From NCBI RefSeq assembly GCF_902167635.1, contig NZ_CABHMS010000004.1:248001-312000 (forward strand): a stretch of 64,000 nt of DNA, read 5' to 3'. This DNA is from Chitinophaga vietnamensis. GTDB lineage: Bacteria; Bacteroidota; Bacteroidia; Chitinophagales; Chitinophagaceae. Positions 1 through 7,698 of the stretch are shown piece by piece. Position 1 is the stretch's first letter. Every line of letters begins with the position of its first letter. Position numbers and translations under genes: made by a program. The notes under the pieces were generated by a model. It had not been told where the DNA came from. It saw nothing but the letters and a program-made list of their open reading frames with translations, and made no database searches.

Positions 1-2
1 AG

Positions 3-362
3 TATGCCGTAATACGCATCGTGCCAAGAGTTGAGCGGGAAGAATTTCTCAATGTTGGTGTGATCCTTTATTCCCGTCAGCAACGTTTCCTGCAAACGCT
101 GATCACGCTGGATGAGGCACGGCTGCGGGCCTTCAGCGCTGCGGCAGATATTGCCGAAATAAAATCCTACCTGCACGCCTTCGAACAGATCGCAGCAGGC
201 AACTACGCTTATGGACCTATCGCACAGCTGGATGCCGCGGCCCGTTTCCGCTGGCTTACCGCCACCCGCAGCACCGTGATACAAACATCCAAAGTGCATC
301 CCGGCTTCTGTGGCGATACGCAGGCGGCCCTGCAAAAACTACATGCGGAGCAGGTATTGTAG
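3..362 (+). CDS. DUF3037 family protein, 5' end outside window
   Basis: The reading frame is open from the window edge (first full codon at position 3, encoding YAVIRIVPRVER), so the start codon lies upstream and about 119 residues are visible. The opening motif VPRVEREEFLNVGVIL is the hallmark of DUF3037, a small family of unknown function often found next to a HipA-like or DUF-type partner gene. No signal peptide or membrane segment is visible in the part present. The stop TAG at 360-362 is 21 bases before the TMEM175-type gene. Family assignment is from motif recognition. The biochemical role is unknown, and the upstream partner cannot be seen. Confidence 0.75.
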   Translation, partial: YAVIRIVPRVEREEFLNVGVILYSRQQRFLQTLITLDEARLRAFSAAADIAEIKSYLHAFEQIAAGNYAYGPIAQLDAAARFRWLTATRSTVIQTSKVHPGFCGDTQAALQKLHAEQVL

Positions 363-383
363 GCTATCAAAATTTTTTACCCT

Positions 384-992
384 ATGGAGAAAAACCGCCT
401 AGAAGCATTTTCCGACGGCATCTTTGCGATCGTTATCACCTTGCTCATCCTCGAAGTAAAAATACCGGAGGTAAGCGACGACGCCCTCTGGCCGGCGCTC
501 CAAGCGCTCGCACCCCGACTGGCCAGTTTCCTGCTCAGCTTCGTGATCATCGGCAGTTACTGGGTGGCGCATCACAGCCTGCTCGTATACGTAGAACGTA
601 CCGACCGAAACCTGCTATGGTTAAATATTCTGGTATTGCTCACCGTTGTATTCCTGCCGTTTCCGGCAGCATTACTCGGCCAGCATCCCGGCAAACTGGC
701 CACCATTGTCATATACAGCGTGTCGCTCAGCCTGGTGAATACCACCGATACCCTCCTGTGGCGCTATGCCACGAAGCACCCGAAGCTCCTCAAAAGGAAG
801 CTGTCGACCCGTTTCATACGCAACATCACCCTGATTCACATGAGTCCTGTTATCGTATATGCGTTAGCGATAGCCGCTTTCTTTATCAGCCCGGTCATTT
901 CTTATTTGCTTTACGCGGCTGTGCCGCTATTTTTCATGGTGCCCAACCCGGTGATGAAGCGGATTTTATCTGGCTCAGGATTTAATGATTGA
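384..992 (+). CDS. TMEM175-type (DUF1211) potassium channel family protein
   Basis: This 202-residue integral membrane protein opens with MEKNRLEAFSDGIFAIVIT, which contains the RxxxFSDG signature of the TMEM175/DUF1211 family. Bacterial members form tetrameric, potassium-conducting cation channels with six helices per subunit. Hydrophobic segments can be picked out near residues 10-28, 40-65, 80-105, 110-130 and 150-190, which fits six helices. The length is usual for bacterial members. The last residues (SGSGFND and stop) are encoded inside the left arm of the long palindrome 973-1191, so the C-terminus appears to have been set by that element. Ion selectivity is inferred from the family only. 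Confidence 0.85.
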   Translation: MEKNRLEAFSDGIFAIVITLLILEVKIPEVSDDALWPALQALAPRLASFLLSFVIIGSYWVAHHSLLVYVERTDRNLLWLNILVLLTVVFLPFPAALLGQHPGKLATIVIYSVSLSLVNTTDTLLWRYATKHPKLLKRKLSTRFIRNITLIHMSPVIVYALAIAAFFISPVISYLLYAAVPLFFMVPNPVMKRILSGSGFND

Positions 993-1191
993 AAGGATTA
1001 CCAGGATTTTTTTACAGGATTAAAAAAGATTAAAAAAAGATTGAGGAGAAGATCAACGAGGTTTCAGCCCTTGAAGCGCTTTGAGCGCTTCAAGGGCTAT
1101 CATCGCGAATATCTTCCCGCCAATTTTTTTTTAATCTTTTTTAATCCTGTAAAAAAATCCTGGTAATCCTTTCAATCATTAAATCCTGAGC
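973..1191. repeat. Long intergenic palindrome, family A copy 1
   Basis: The left arm begins GCTCAGGATTTAATGATTG at 973. The right arm ends with its complement at 1191. Both contain the family core GGATTACCAGGATT or its complement. The centre holds the short hairpin at 1066-1098. The element contains the stop codon of the TMEM175-type gene (990-992) and touches the stop codon of the lanB gene (1191-1193). Related copies lie at 10992-11204, 24708-24889 and 27477-27727. Confidence 0.9.
1066..1098. repeat. Short hairpin, family B copy 1 (nested in family A copy 1)
   Basis: Arms AGCCCTTGAAGCGCT (1066-1080) and AGCGCTTCAAGGGCT (1084-1098) are perfectly complementary around a TTG loop. The flanking core, including a downstream TCGCGAATATCTTCC, is shared with the copy at 27586-27618. 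Confidence 0.9.
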
Positions 1192-4100
1192 TAAACAACC
1201 TTCGCTTTCTTCGCTATTGCCAACTGTGAATCGTAATATTTCTGGAGGAAATGATAGATCACCAGTTCGTGTTTGCGTTGGTTGGATACTATCATGCGGT
1301 TCAGGAACATGTGGATGTAGCTGGAGAGGAGGTCATTGCGGAGCAGGAGCTTATTGCCGGAATGTGCGTCTATGGCGGATTGTATCCTTTGGGAGCGGAT
1401 GGTGAAGAGGGCGATGGCCTCTTCGATGCCGTTGGCTTCGTCCTGGGATGGGTCCATGATGCTGGCAATGCGGCGCATTTCTGCGCGGTATTTATCATTG
1501 AGCTGGTTGTGTAAAGGTTTGCCGCCACCAAATTCTTCGAAGAAGTTTTTTTGCAGCAGTTGCAGCAGCTTGCTTTTGGCGGGGAGGTCATAGCCGAAAT
1601 CCCGCAGCAGCATGTCGATGCCGCGTGCGGCAAGGAGCCAGCGGTATTGTTCGCCTTCTTCGCCATCGAGGAGGTCGAGGAAGGAGATGACGCTTTCGCT
1701 GTCGTAGTGGAATACGGACTCGCTGAACAGCATGGTGTCGGCGCCGTAGCGCTCTATCTCTCTTTCGTAAGTATCTGTTTGTATGCGATAGGAGAGGCCC
1801 TGGTCTGCCAGCGGTTGCAGGCAGCTGTAAAGGGCGTCCAGCGTGGCTTTCCAGAAATCTTTGTTGCTGCCGTGGTGGAAGCGGATGCGTATGTGGTTAT
1901 CAGGATCGCCGTAGCGGAGGAAGAACCATTGGTCGATGATGCCGGCTTCCATCAGTTCGGTGGTGAGCGGCCGCAGGGCCTGTTTCAGGATACTTTCCGC
2001 GCTGGTGGTGCCGCAATATATTTTTACGTATAGCCATTCGCTGCCGGGGATGAATTGCCTGCGGGGCATTTGCGCCGGCGGCGTTAGTATGGATGGCGTA
2101 TGAGCGGCGGCGGCAACGCTTTGTTTCAGCGGGATGATGAGTTCGTGCACATGAAGGCCGTCCGGGCCTTCCACCCAGCATTGCCCCTCGCCAAAGGTGA
2201 ACTCTTCCAGGGTGAGCTTTTCCTTTTTGATCAGGTTGGTGGCCAGCAGGTGTATGCAGGAGGCGTTGTCGAGGTCGATGAGCAGTTCATTGTCGCCCTC
2301 GGCAATCACGACATAGCGCGGCAGGTCGAGCTGCTGGCGGATGCGCGTGAAGAGGGCGACGTAATCCGTTGTCTGTTTTTGCAGCAGCTCGGGATAATCT
2401 TTTTTCTGTAGTATCCAGGTGCATTTGCTGAGCAGTATTTTTTTATAGACCACACGTGGCAGGAAGCTGGCTTCTGCGGGCAGCTGCCATTGCCAGATGA
2501 CCGGCCCGCTGAGTCCCTGTGATTGCAGGTCGCAGAGGAAACGGTAGGCGAGCAGCCCATTCCTGAAATTGTGGGCGGTGCTGAGGCGTGGTATAATTAT
2601 TTTGTTGAGCTTCTTTGAACGCAGTACAATTTTATTCTGACGTACGCTCACGAGCAGATCGCTCAGGGGTATCTGGTGTGATGCCGGCGTGCTGCTGTTG
2701 GAGAGGTACACAATTTCGTAGGGGCGTAAGCGTGGTCGCATGAGAATGTTGCCGGTGCGGGCTTCCGGGAGATGCACAATTTCGGCGAAGATGGCATCGG
2801 GATCGCTGGCTTCTTCACTGCGGAGGGCGTCCATCACTTTTTGTGTGAGGGTATCGTCGCCATGGCAGAACCTTCCGAGGAGGTTGGCCGCAGAAGGGCC
2901 GCTACAGCCGTTGAGCGAGAAGAGGTAGTCGCCCGCATCTATGGCGGCGGCACTGTTGGCGAGCAGGCTGCCCATCAGGTAGGTGCTGTAGGGCGGCGTG
3001 GGCGGGTCTTTATGTTTGAGTGCTTCGAGATGTTCATCAGTGAGGATGATCTCTTTGCGGTGCTCTTTTAAGCAACGTTGTAGCTCCTGTAACTGGAATG
3101 CCTGCATTTTGCTGCGCGGCATGCTGTCGGTGGTGGCGTTGCCGGGTGTGATGATATCGTCTACCAAAGGAGTATGGTCGCCACGGCCGCCACTGTGGCT
3201 GGCATAGCCGATACCGGATTCACTGTCCAGCGCAACCGCCAATGGTACTTCCTGTTCTTCAAAGCGTTCGCGGAAACGCTGCATGAAATCCTGCAGGTCA
3301 TTGTTCTGGTTGGGTAAAGATAGTTTCCAGAGCTGATCTACCTGTTGGGTGATATCCTTGATGGCGGCTGAACTGATGGTATTGGTGTGTGTTTGCAGAA
3401 AGAGGTCTGTTTGTATCAGGTCTTTGTTGCTGGTTTCCGGCAGGATGGATTTTACCAGCTGGTGCGCCGTAATATATTTGGCGGTGCCGTGCGCGGGATC
3501 CTGTAATAATTCGTGTATGCGTTGCAGTGAGTGCGTAAAATTTTCACTGCCGGGTATGTTGGCGAGCTGGCGGGAGAAATAACTGAAGAACTCTTCACCG
3601 GTAACGGTGGGTTCCAGTGCGCTCACCAGCAGCTGGCTGTCTACCAGTTCCTGTACAAAGTCGCGCGCTTCTTCAGGCGTGATGTCATCCGCTACGATGC
3701 TTTGGCTCAATGCCTCGAGGGTGGCGCCACTGGCGGCTTTCAGGAGGATGATCTCCAGGTATTCCGTGGCATTGACAGAGGTAAGGTAATAGTGCCGGTA
3801 TTTATCTTTGATCGTATAGGCGGCATATCTCCAGGTGCTGCCCATTTTATACAGGGAGCTGTTGGGATACCAGGTAAGTTGTTCGCGTATCGTTGGCGTG
3901 GCGGTGATGGTGGCGGCGAGTTCCGCTACGTAGTTCATATCCAGGCGGCTGTGTTTTTTATGCAGGTTTCTTTCCTGCAATTGTACCGCAGTATGGCTGC
4001 CGAAGGCGCCGGTGGCGCATCCGGCGAAGAGGCCATAGGGCGTACTTCTGCTGCTCATACGCAAAAGATAACGGAAGAGCGCGGACGTTAATTTATCTTC

Positions 4101-4316
4101 TTCTCTCGGAGAAAAGGGAATGCCTTCCAACCATTTCAGCAATTCCTGGTGCAATTCAGGAGAGGCAATATAAATGGCTTCCTGTAAATAAGGATCGGTG
4201 AGTAACTGCTTTAAAGTGGCTGCCAGCGCGGCATGCGGCAGATTGTTGAACCGGTCGAGAAAATTAAATGGTAAAAGCGGTGTCCTGATTAAATAGAAGT
4301 CTTCGGCTATCGTCAT
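1191..4316 (-). CDS. lanB: Class I lanthipeptide dehydratase (LanB)
   Basis: This 1041-residue protein is a full-length LanB. Such enzymes glutamylate Ser/Thr of a precursor peptide using glutamyl-tRNA and then eliminate glutamate to give dehydroalanine or dehydrobutyrine. The N-terminal part has the motif SSRSTPYGLFAG (residues 88-99) typical of the glutamylation domain. From about residue 752 the elimination (SpaB_C) domain follows, with GDPDNHIRIRF ending near 813 and SSYIHMFLNR at 998-1007. NisB is 993 residues, so nothing is missing. The gene is transcribed divergently from the precursor gene at 4533. Its last residues (AKVV, stop) are encoded by the motif that flanks the family A palindromes (GCGAAGGTTGT), so the palindrome shaped the C-terminus. 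The substrate is inferred to be the adjacent precursor. Confidence 0.93.
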   Translation of the reverse strand: MTIAEDFYLIRTPLLPFNFLDRFNNLPHAALAATLKQLLTDPYLQEAIYIASPELHQELLKWLEGIPFSPREEDKLTSALFRYLLRMSSRSTPYGLFAGCATGAFGSHTAVQLQERNLHKKHSRLDMNYVAELAATITATPTIREQLTWYPNSSLYKMGSTWRYAAYTIKDKYRHYYLTSVNATEYLEIILLKAASGATLEALSQSIVADDITPEEARDFVQELVDSQLLVSALEPTVTGEEFFSYFSRQLANIPGSENFTHSLQRIHELLQDPAHGTAKYITAHQLVKSILPETSNKDLIQTDLFLQTHTNTISSAAIKDITQQVDQLWKLSLPNQNNDLQDFMQRFRERFEEQEVPLAVALDSESGIGYASHSGGRGDHTPLVDDIITPGNATTDSMPRSKMQAFQLQELQRCLKEHRKEIILTDEHLEALKHKDPPTPPYSTYLMGSLLANSAAAIDAGDYLFSLNGCSGPSAANLLGRFCHGDDTLTQKVMDALRSEEASDPDAIFAEIVHLPEARTGNILMRPRLRPYEIVYLSNSSTPASHQIPLSDLLVSVRQNKIVLRSKKLNKIIIPRLSTAHNFRNGLLAYRFLCDLQSQGLSGPVIWQWQLPAEASFLPRVVYKKILLSKCTWILQKKDYPELLQKQTTDYVALFTRIRQQLDLPRYVVIAEGDNELLIDLDNASCIHLLATNLIKKEKLTLEEFTFGEGQCWVEGPDGLHVHELIIPLKQSVAAAAHTPSILTPPAQMPRRQFIPGSEWLYVKIYCGTTSAESILKQALRPLTTELMEAGIIDQWFFLRYGDPDNHIRIRFHHGSNKDFWKATLDALYSCLQPLADQGLSYRIQTDTYEREIERYGADTMLFSESVFHYDSESVISFLDLLDGEEGEQYRWLLAARGIDMLLRDFGYDLPAKSKLLQLLQKNFFEEFGGGKPLHNQLNDKYRAEMRRIASIMDPSQDEANGIEEAIALFTIRSQRIQSAIDAHSGNKLLLRNDLLSSYIHMFLNRMIVSNQRKHELVIYHFLQKYYDSQLAIAKKAKVV

Positions 4317-4361
4317 AACGCTACTATGTTGAATGAAAATGAAGATAAGGGTTTGCTGTTT

Positions 4362-4388
4362 TAAAAAAAATCACGCTTTTACGTGATT
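4362..4388 (-). terminator. Minus-strand intrinsic terminator in the lanB leader
   Basis: On the minus strand, arms AATCACG and CGTGATT (4388-4382 and 4375-4369) enclose a six-base loop and are followed by a run of eight T. It lies 46-72 bases upstream of the lanB start and faces lanB. It would stop a minus-strand transcript that begins further into the lanA-lanB gap, or act as an attenuator. Confidence 0.6.
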
Positions 4389-4532
4389 GGTGGGTCCATG
4401 AAATGTGCCTACATTTATTTCATCAATCCTGTTATCAATGAAAATCCTTTGGTGAAACCTGTATTGTAATCATGTAGCAGGGCCAACACTCACTTGGTCT
4501 TTTATTTTCCACCTATAAAATTTACAATTTTT

Positions 4533-4694
4533 ATGAGAAAAACATCTGAAAAAAAATTATCGCTGGGTAAAGTGAAAATTTCGAAATTGAATGCATCTGT
4601 AATGGAAAGAGGTGATGCGAAAGCGCCTACTTATACCGGCTGCAGCCTGATGGCAAAATGCACGCCTCCTGTTTCTAAAGACAATTGCTTCTAA
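4533..4694 (+). CDS. lanA: Class I lanthipeptide precursor peptide (LanA)
   Basis: This 53-residue peptide starts MRKTSEKKLSLGKVKISKLN. That Lys-rich leader, with its KLSL...ISKLN pattern, is typical of Bacteroidota class I lanthipeptide precursors. The C-terminal part carries Cys37, Cys43 and Cys52, each with a Ser/Thr on its N-terminal side (Thr33 or Thr35, Ser38, Ser48). Three separate, non-overlapping (methyl)lanthionine rings are therefore possible. The leader probably ends near the GDA at residues 27-29; this is inference. The ATG at 4533 was chosen because an in-frame GTG at 4494 would add an unlike extension. LanB is divergent on the left and LanC follows 121 bases downstream. Pinensins from Chitinophaga pinensis are known antifungal class I lanthipeptides from this lineage. 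Whether this peptide is related in activity is unknown. Confidence 0.88.
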   Translation: MRKTSEKKLSLGKVKISKLNASVMERGDAKAPTYTGCSLMAKCTPPVSKDNCF

Positions 4695-4722
4695 TCACCC
4701 ATGATATTGTAGCGAAAAATTT

Positions 4723-4738
4723 AAACCTTAAAAGGTTT
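4723..4738 (+). other. Small hairpin after lanA
   Basis: Arms AAACCT and AGGTTT enclose a four-base loop, 28 bases after the lanA stop codon. It could be a 3' stabilising hairpin for the short lanA message. It has no T run of its own. Confidence 0.4.
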
Positions 4739-4742
4739 ATCT

Positions 4743-4801
4743 ATGGCAAGGCAGGTACTGTTAAGCGTATTAACAGGACATGCTTTGCCATTATTTTATT
4801 T
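4743..4801 (+). terminator. Composite terminator between lanA and lanC
   Basis: An 11-base outer stem (ATGGCAAGGCA at 4743-4753 with TGCTTTGCCAT at 4781-4791, one G-U pair) encloses a second perfect 7-base stem, CTGTTAA (4758-4764) with TTAACAG (4770-4776). T-rich sequence follows, starting at 4792. The position between precursor and cyclase suggests partial termination, so that precursor mRNA exceeds lanC mRNA, as is common in lanthipeptide operons. Confidence 0.7.
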
Positions 4802-4815
4802 CATAAATTCATAAG

Positions 4816-6030
4816 ATGGATTATAAGAAGGATATCGCACTGGCATTGCAGGCCATCAACCGGGAACTGGATGGCATGATACAGCAAGACGTACACCCCG
4901 GCCTGCTGGGCGGCTATTCAGGGATGGCCTTGTTCTACGCCTATTATTATCAACATAGCGAGGCCGATGAACACCTGGAAAAAGTACACAGCCTGATAGA
5001 ACGCTGCGTAAACGACTTGTCGGAGATGCCGCTCACCGGCGCGCACAGCGCGGGTATCGCCGGTATTGCCTGGACCCTGCAACACCTGGTACGAATGGGA
5101 TTTATGGAAGAAGATGATATGGTAGATGCTTTTGAAGAGATCGACACTGCTATCGCCGGATTTATGGATACAGAACTGGCGGAAGGCAGGAACGATTTTC
5201 TGCATCAGGGCGTAGGCGTAGCGCTGTATTTCCTGGAACGCCTGCCCAACGAACATGCGGCCAAACAACTGTCGCGCTTTGTGCAATACCTCAAAGCGAG
5301 CGCTGTTGAAACGCCGTATGGCATTGCCTGGAAAGACCAGTTTTCGCGCAGCAGCCAGGAAGACCTGGAGAATGATTATTACAACCTCGGCCTCGCGCAC
5401 GGTATCCCGGCGATCATCGCCATACTGGCACGCATATACGAAAGCGGCATCGAGACTGAAACCACGCGTTACCTCGTGGAAAATAGTGTGCGCTGGGTGC
5501 TCTCTACGCATAATACGGATGTCAGCGGGTATCAATCGCGCTACCCGGTACTGATCAATGCCAACCATCAGGCAGTACATGAAAAGCATAGCCGTTTGGG
5601 CTGGTGCTATGGCGACCTTGGCATCGCTACCAGCTTATGGTATACGGGCGCACGCTTGCAACGGCCCGATTACCAGCAGGCGGCGATGGACGTATTCCAT
5701 CATGTGGTACAATATCGTGATGAAGAAAATGGCAACATCAAAGATGCCTGCCTTTGCCACGGCAGCGCAGGCGTGGCACACATCCTGCACCGGGTGGGCG
5801 CCGCATCTGGCGATGCGCAGGTACAGCAAGGCGCGCTGAAATGGTTGCAAACCACTTTGCAATTCAATCACCATCCCGAAGGGCCTGCAGGATACCGCTA
5901 TTTTCAACACCCTGATTATATAGACAGTTACAACCTGCTGGAAGGGATCACGGGCATAGGCCTCGCGCTGCTGGCCTTTCTCGATACCAACAACAGCCCC
6001 GACTGGGATGCCAGTTTGCTGATGTCGTAA
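4816..6030 (+). CDS. lanC: Lanthipeptide cyclase (LanC)
   Basis: This 404-residue LanC-like enzyme catalyses Michael addition of Cys thiols to dehydrated residues to form the lanthionine rings. The zinc-binding motifs are intact: WCYGD with Cys264 and CHG with Cys314 and His315. His195 in LGLAHG matches the conserved catalytic histidine region. Repeated GxxG helical-hairpin motifs (for example HSAGIAGIAW near 77-86 and LLEGITGIGLALL near 374-386) fit the alpha/alpha toroid. NisC is about 414 residues, so the length is normal. It follows lanA on the same strand behind a terminator-like hairpin. The start ATG at 4816 gives the usual N-terminus without extension. Confidence 0.93.
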   Translation: MDYKKDIALALQAINRELDGMIQQDVHPGLLGGYSGMALFYAYYYQHSEADEHLEKVHSLIERCVNDLSEMPLTGAHSAGIAGIAWTLQHLVRMGFMEEDDMVDAFEEIDTAIAGFMDTELAEGRNDFLHQGVGVALYFLERLPNEHAAKQLSRFVQYLKASAVETPYGIAWKDQFSRSSQEDLENDYYNLGLAHGIPAIIAILARIYESGIETETTRYLVENSVRWVLSTHNTDVSGYQSRYPVLINANHQAVHEKHSRLGWCYGDLGIATSLWYTGARLQRPDYQQAAMDVFHHVVQYRDEENGNIKDACLCHGSAGVAHILHRVGAASGDAQVQQGALKWLQTTLQFNHHPEGPAGYRYFQHPDYIDSYNLLEGITGIGLALLAFLDTNNSPDWDASLLMS

Positions 6031-6158
6031 ACTTTTCTTGAATTGTTTTCCTAATTATTTTTTCAGTAAATTAGGTGATTAGTAAATGAAACCCGAAGTG
6101 TGTTGTTCACCCGGAACAGCTATGCCAAAGAAAACACGTTACAGCAAACTGAAAAACC

Positions 6159-6788
6159 ATGATCCGATTATATTTCGTAGATGATCATCCATTAATACTG
6201 GAAGGGCTGCGCTCATTGCTATGCCTGGAAAAGGATATGCAGCTGGATGGTGAAACCAGGACAGGCAAGGCTTGTCTTAATTTTTTATTGCATCATTCCC
6301 CGGATGTGATCCTGTTAGATACACGCCTTCCTGATATTAGCGGCGCAGAGTTATGCACCATCATTAAAAGAAGATATCCACAGGTGATGGTGCTGGGCCT
6401 TAGTTATCACAAAGAATACAACAGCATCGCCGCGATGCTGGAAAGTGGCGCCAGTGGCTGCCTCATGAAGAATGCAGATAAAGCGGAACTGCTCAAAGCC
6501 ATTCACGCCGTATATGAAGGTAAAACCTGGCTCTCGGAAGAAATAGCCGAGTTGCTGAGAAAAGAAGGCGGCAACGGCGGTATGCTGCCACTGCATATTA
6601 CCAAAAGAGAGAAAGAAGTGTTGTCGCTTATCGCCAACGGGCACACGAACCACGAGATTGCAGAGAAACTTTTTATCAGCACTGATACCGTAGATAGCCA
6701 TCGCCGCAACCTGTTAGGAAAACTGAATGCGCGTAACACGGCTATGCTCATCAAGTGCGCGATAGATCACAAGCTGTTAGTTACATGA
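6159..6788 (+). CDS. LuxR/NarL-type response regulator
   Basis: This 209-residue two-domain regulator has an N-terminal receiver with acidic pair Asp8-Asp9, phospho-acceptor Asp54 in ILLDTRLPD and Lys near 104 in CLMKN. Its C-terminal LuxR-type helix-turn-helix includes TKREKEVLSLIANGHTNHEI. No histidine kinase is adjacent, so it is an orphan. It follows lanC by 128 bases on the same strand and may serve the lanthipeptide locus or respond to a distant kinase; the sequence does not decide this. The family B hairpin at 6794-6828 follows its stop codon and separates it from the convergent SWIB gene. Confidence 0.9.
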   Translation: MIRLYFVDDHPLILEGLRSLLCLEKDMQLDGETRTGKACLNFLLHHSPDVILLDTRLPDISGAELCTIIKRRYPQVMVLGLSYHKEYNSIAAMLESGASGCLMKNADKAELLKAIHAVYEGKTWLSEEIAELLRKEGGNGGMLPLHITKREKEVLSLIANGHTNHEIAEKLFISTDTVDSHRRNLLGKLNARNTAMLIKCAIDHKLLVT

Positions 6789-6793
6789 AGTAA

Positions 6794-6828
6794 AAGCCCT
6801 TGAAGCGCTCCTAGCGCTTCAAGGGCTT
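6794..6828. repeat. Short hairpin, family B copy 2, in a convergent gene gap
   Basis: Arms AAGCCCTTGAAGCGCT (6794-6809) and AGCGCTTCAAGGGCTT (6813-6828) are perfectly complementary around CCT. On the minus strand it is followed by TTTTACTT, so it may end transcripts from the convergent SWIB gene as well as from the regulator. Confidence 0.9.
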
Positions 6829-6841
6829 AAAAATTTATGCA

Positions 6842-7156
6842 TCAGCTCACATGTTTGCTCACCACTTTGGCCAGCTCGAACATGGAGATCTGTTTTTTGC
6901 CATCGAAAACCACCTTCAGGGTTTCATCAGCATTGATCATGCGTTTGTTCACCTTGTCCTGCAGGTCGTGTTTCTTGATGTACTCCCATATTTTTTTGAT
7001 GATCTCAGTTCTGGGCTGAGGAGTGGAACCTACCACCTTGGCCAGCTGGGCACTGGGCGTTACAGGGGCTTTGATACCAGTAGCGGCTGAACTGGCAGCA
7101 GCTTTTTTGGGCGCGGCTTTTTTGGTGTCGGTACCTGATGACTTGGTCTTTGCCAT
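6842..7156 (-). CDS. SWIB/MDM2 domain protein
   Basis: This 104-residue basic protein has two parts. Residues 1-32 are rich in Lys, Ala and Ser (for example TKKAAPKKAAASSAA), resembling a histone-H1-like tail. Residues 33-104 are a SWIB domain with PRTEIIKKIWEYIKKHDLQ and a C-terminal VVFDGKKQISMFEL that matches the conserved SWIB ending. In eukaryotes SWIB domains occur in chromatin-remodelling complexes. In bacteria they occur in Chlamydiae and widely in Bacteroidota, where a DNA-associated role is assumed but not established. It stands alone: the NUDIX gene upstream on the same strand ends 68 bases before its start. Confidence 0.9.
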   Translation of the reverse strand: MAKTKSSGTDTKKAAPKKAAASSAATGIKAPVTPSAQLAKVVGSTPQPRTEIIKKIWEYIKKHDLQDKVNKRMINADETLKVVFDGKKQISMFELAKVVSKHVS

Positions 7157-7224
7157 AATACGGAGGTTTTTATTGTTGAGTTTGGAATAATATGCTGCTA
7201 TTTCCCATTTATCATGCCAGCCTT

Positions 7225-7692
7225 TTATAATCCGGCATTTTTTAATTTCAGAAGCAGTTCATCGATCATCGGCGCCTGCGCTGCATGTATCTTTTTTTTA
7301 GCGGTAAGGACATCAAACCAGGCGCCCTGATCCACTTCCGGCACCTCTACCCATTTGCCTGAATGTGGCGGCCATTCCAGCTTACAGGTGTTGGACCGCA
7401 GCTGCGCCGGATCGAGATCGCCGGCCACCGCCCAGGCGCTCACCAGCTTGCCCGACTTCAATTTCACCGGACTGAGGGTGATAAAATCGCCGCTGGGCAC
7501 CAGGCCGGTCTCTTCCTCAAATTCCCGCACCGCTGCCTCAAGGGCCGTTTCGCCATCGGTATATTCACCTTTGGGGATCGACCAGGCGCCTTCGTCTTTT
7601 CCGCGCCAGAAAGGCCCGCCGGGATGTACCAGGAAAACGGCCGTGCTACCAGCTTTCCGCCTGTATAATAATATGCCCGCACTGGTTTTCAA
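7225..7692 (-). CDS. NUDIX hydrolase
   Basis: This 155-residue enzyme has a complete Nudix box at residues 42-64: Gly42, Glu48, then REFEEETG with Arg56, Glu57, Glu60 and Glu61. These are the metal-binding and catalytic residues for hydrolysing nucleoside diphosphate-linked substrates. Other conserved features are WSIPKGE near 37-43 and the N-terminal SAGILLYRR typical of the subgroup that often acts on diadenosine polyphosphates or dinucleotides. The substrate cannot be read from the sequence. The start codon lies six bases beyond the stop codon of the lectin-fold gene at 7699, so the two are probably cotranscribed. Confidence 0.92.
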   Translation of the reverse strand: MKTSAGILLYRRKAGSTAVFLVHPGGPFWRGKDEGAWSIPKGEYTDGETALEAAVREFEEETGLVPSGDFITLSPVKLKSGKLVSAWAVAGDLDPAQLRSNTCKLEWPPHSGKWVEVPEVDQGAWFDVLTAKKKIHAAQAPMIDELLLKLKNAGL

Positions 7693-7698
7693 AGTCTG

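Noticed and set aside
4685-4879. ORF spanning the lanA-lanC gap
   Set aside because: It runs through the hairpins and into lanC in another frame, with no leader-like or domain features.
6086-6184. 32-residue ORF with a CC motif between lanC and the response regulator, possible second precursor
   Set aside because: It overlaps the regulator start by 26 bases, lacks the Lys-rich leader pattern of the lanA peptide, and has only two adjacent Cys.
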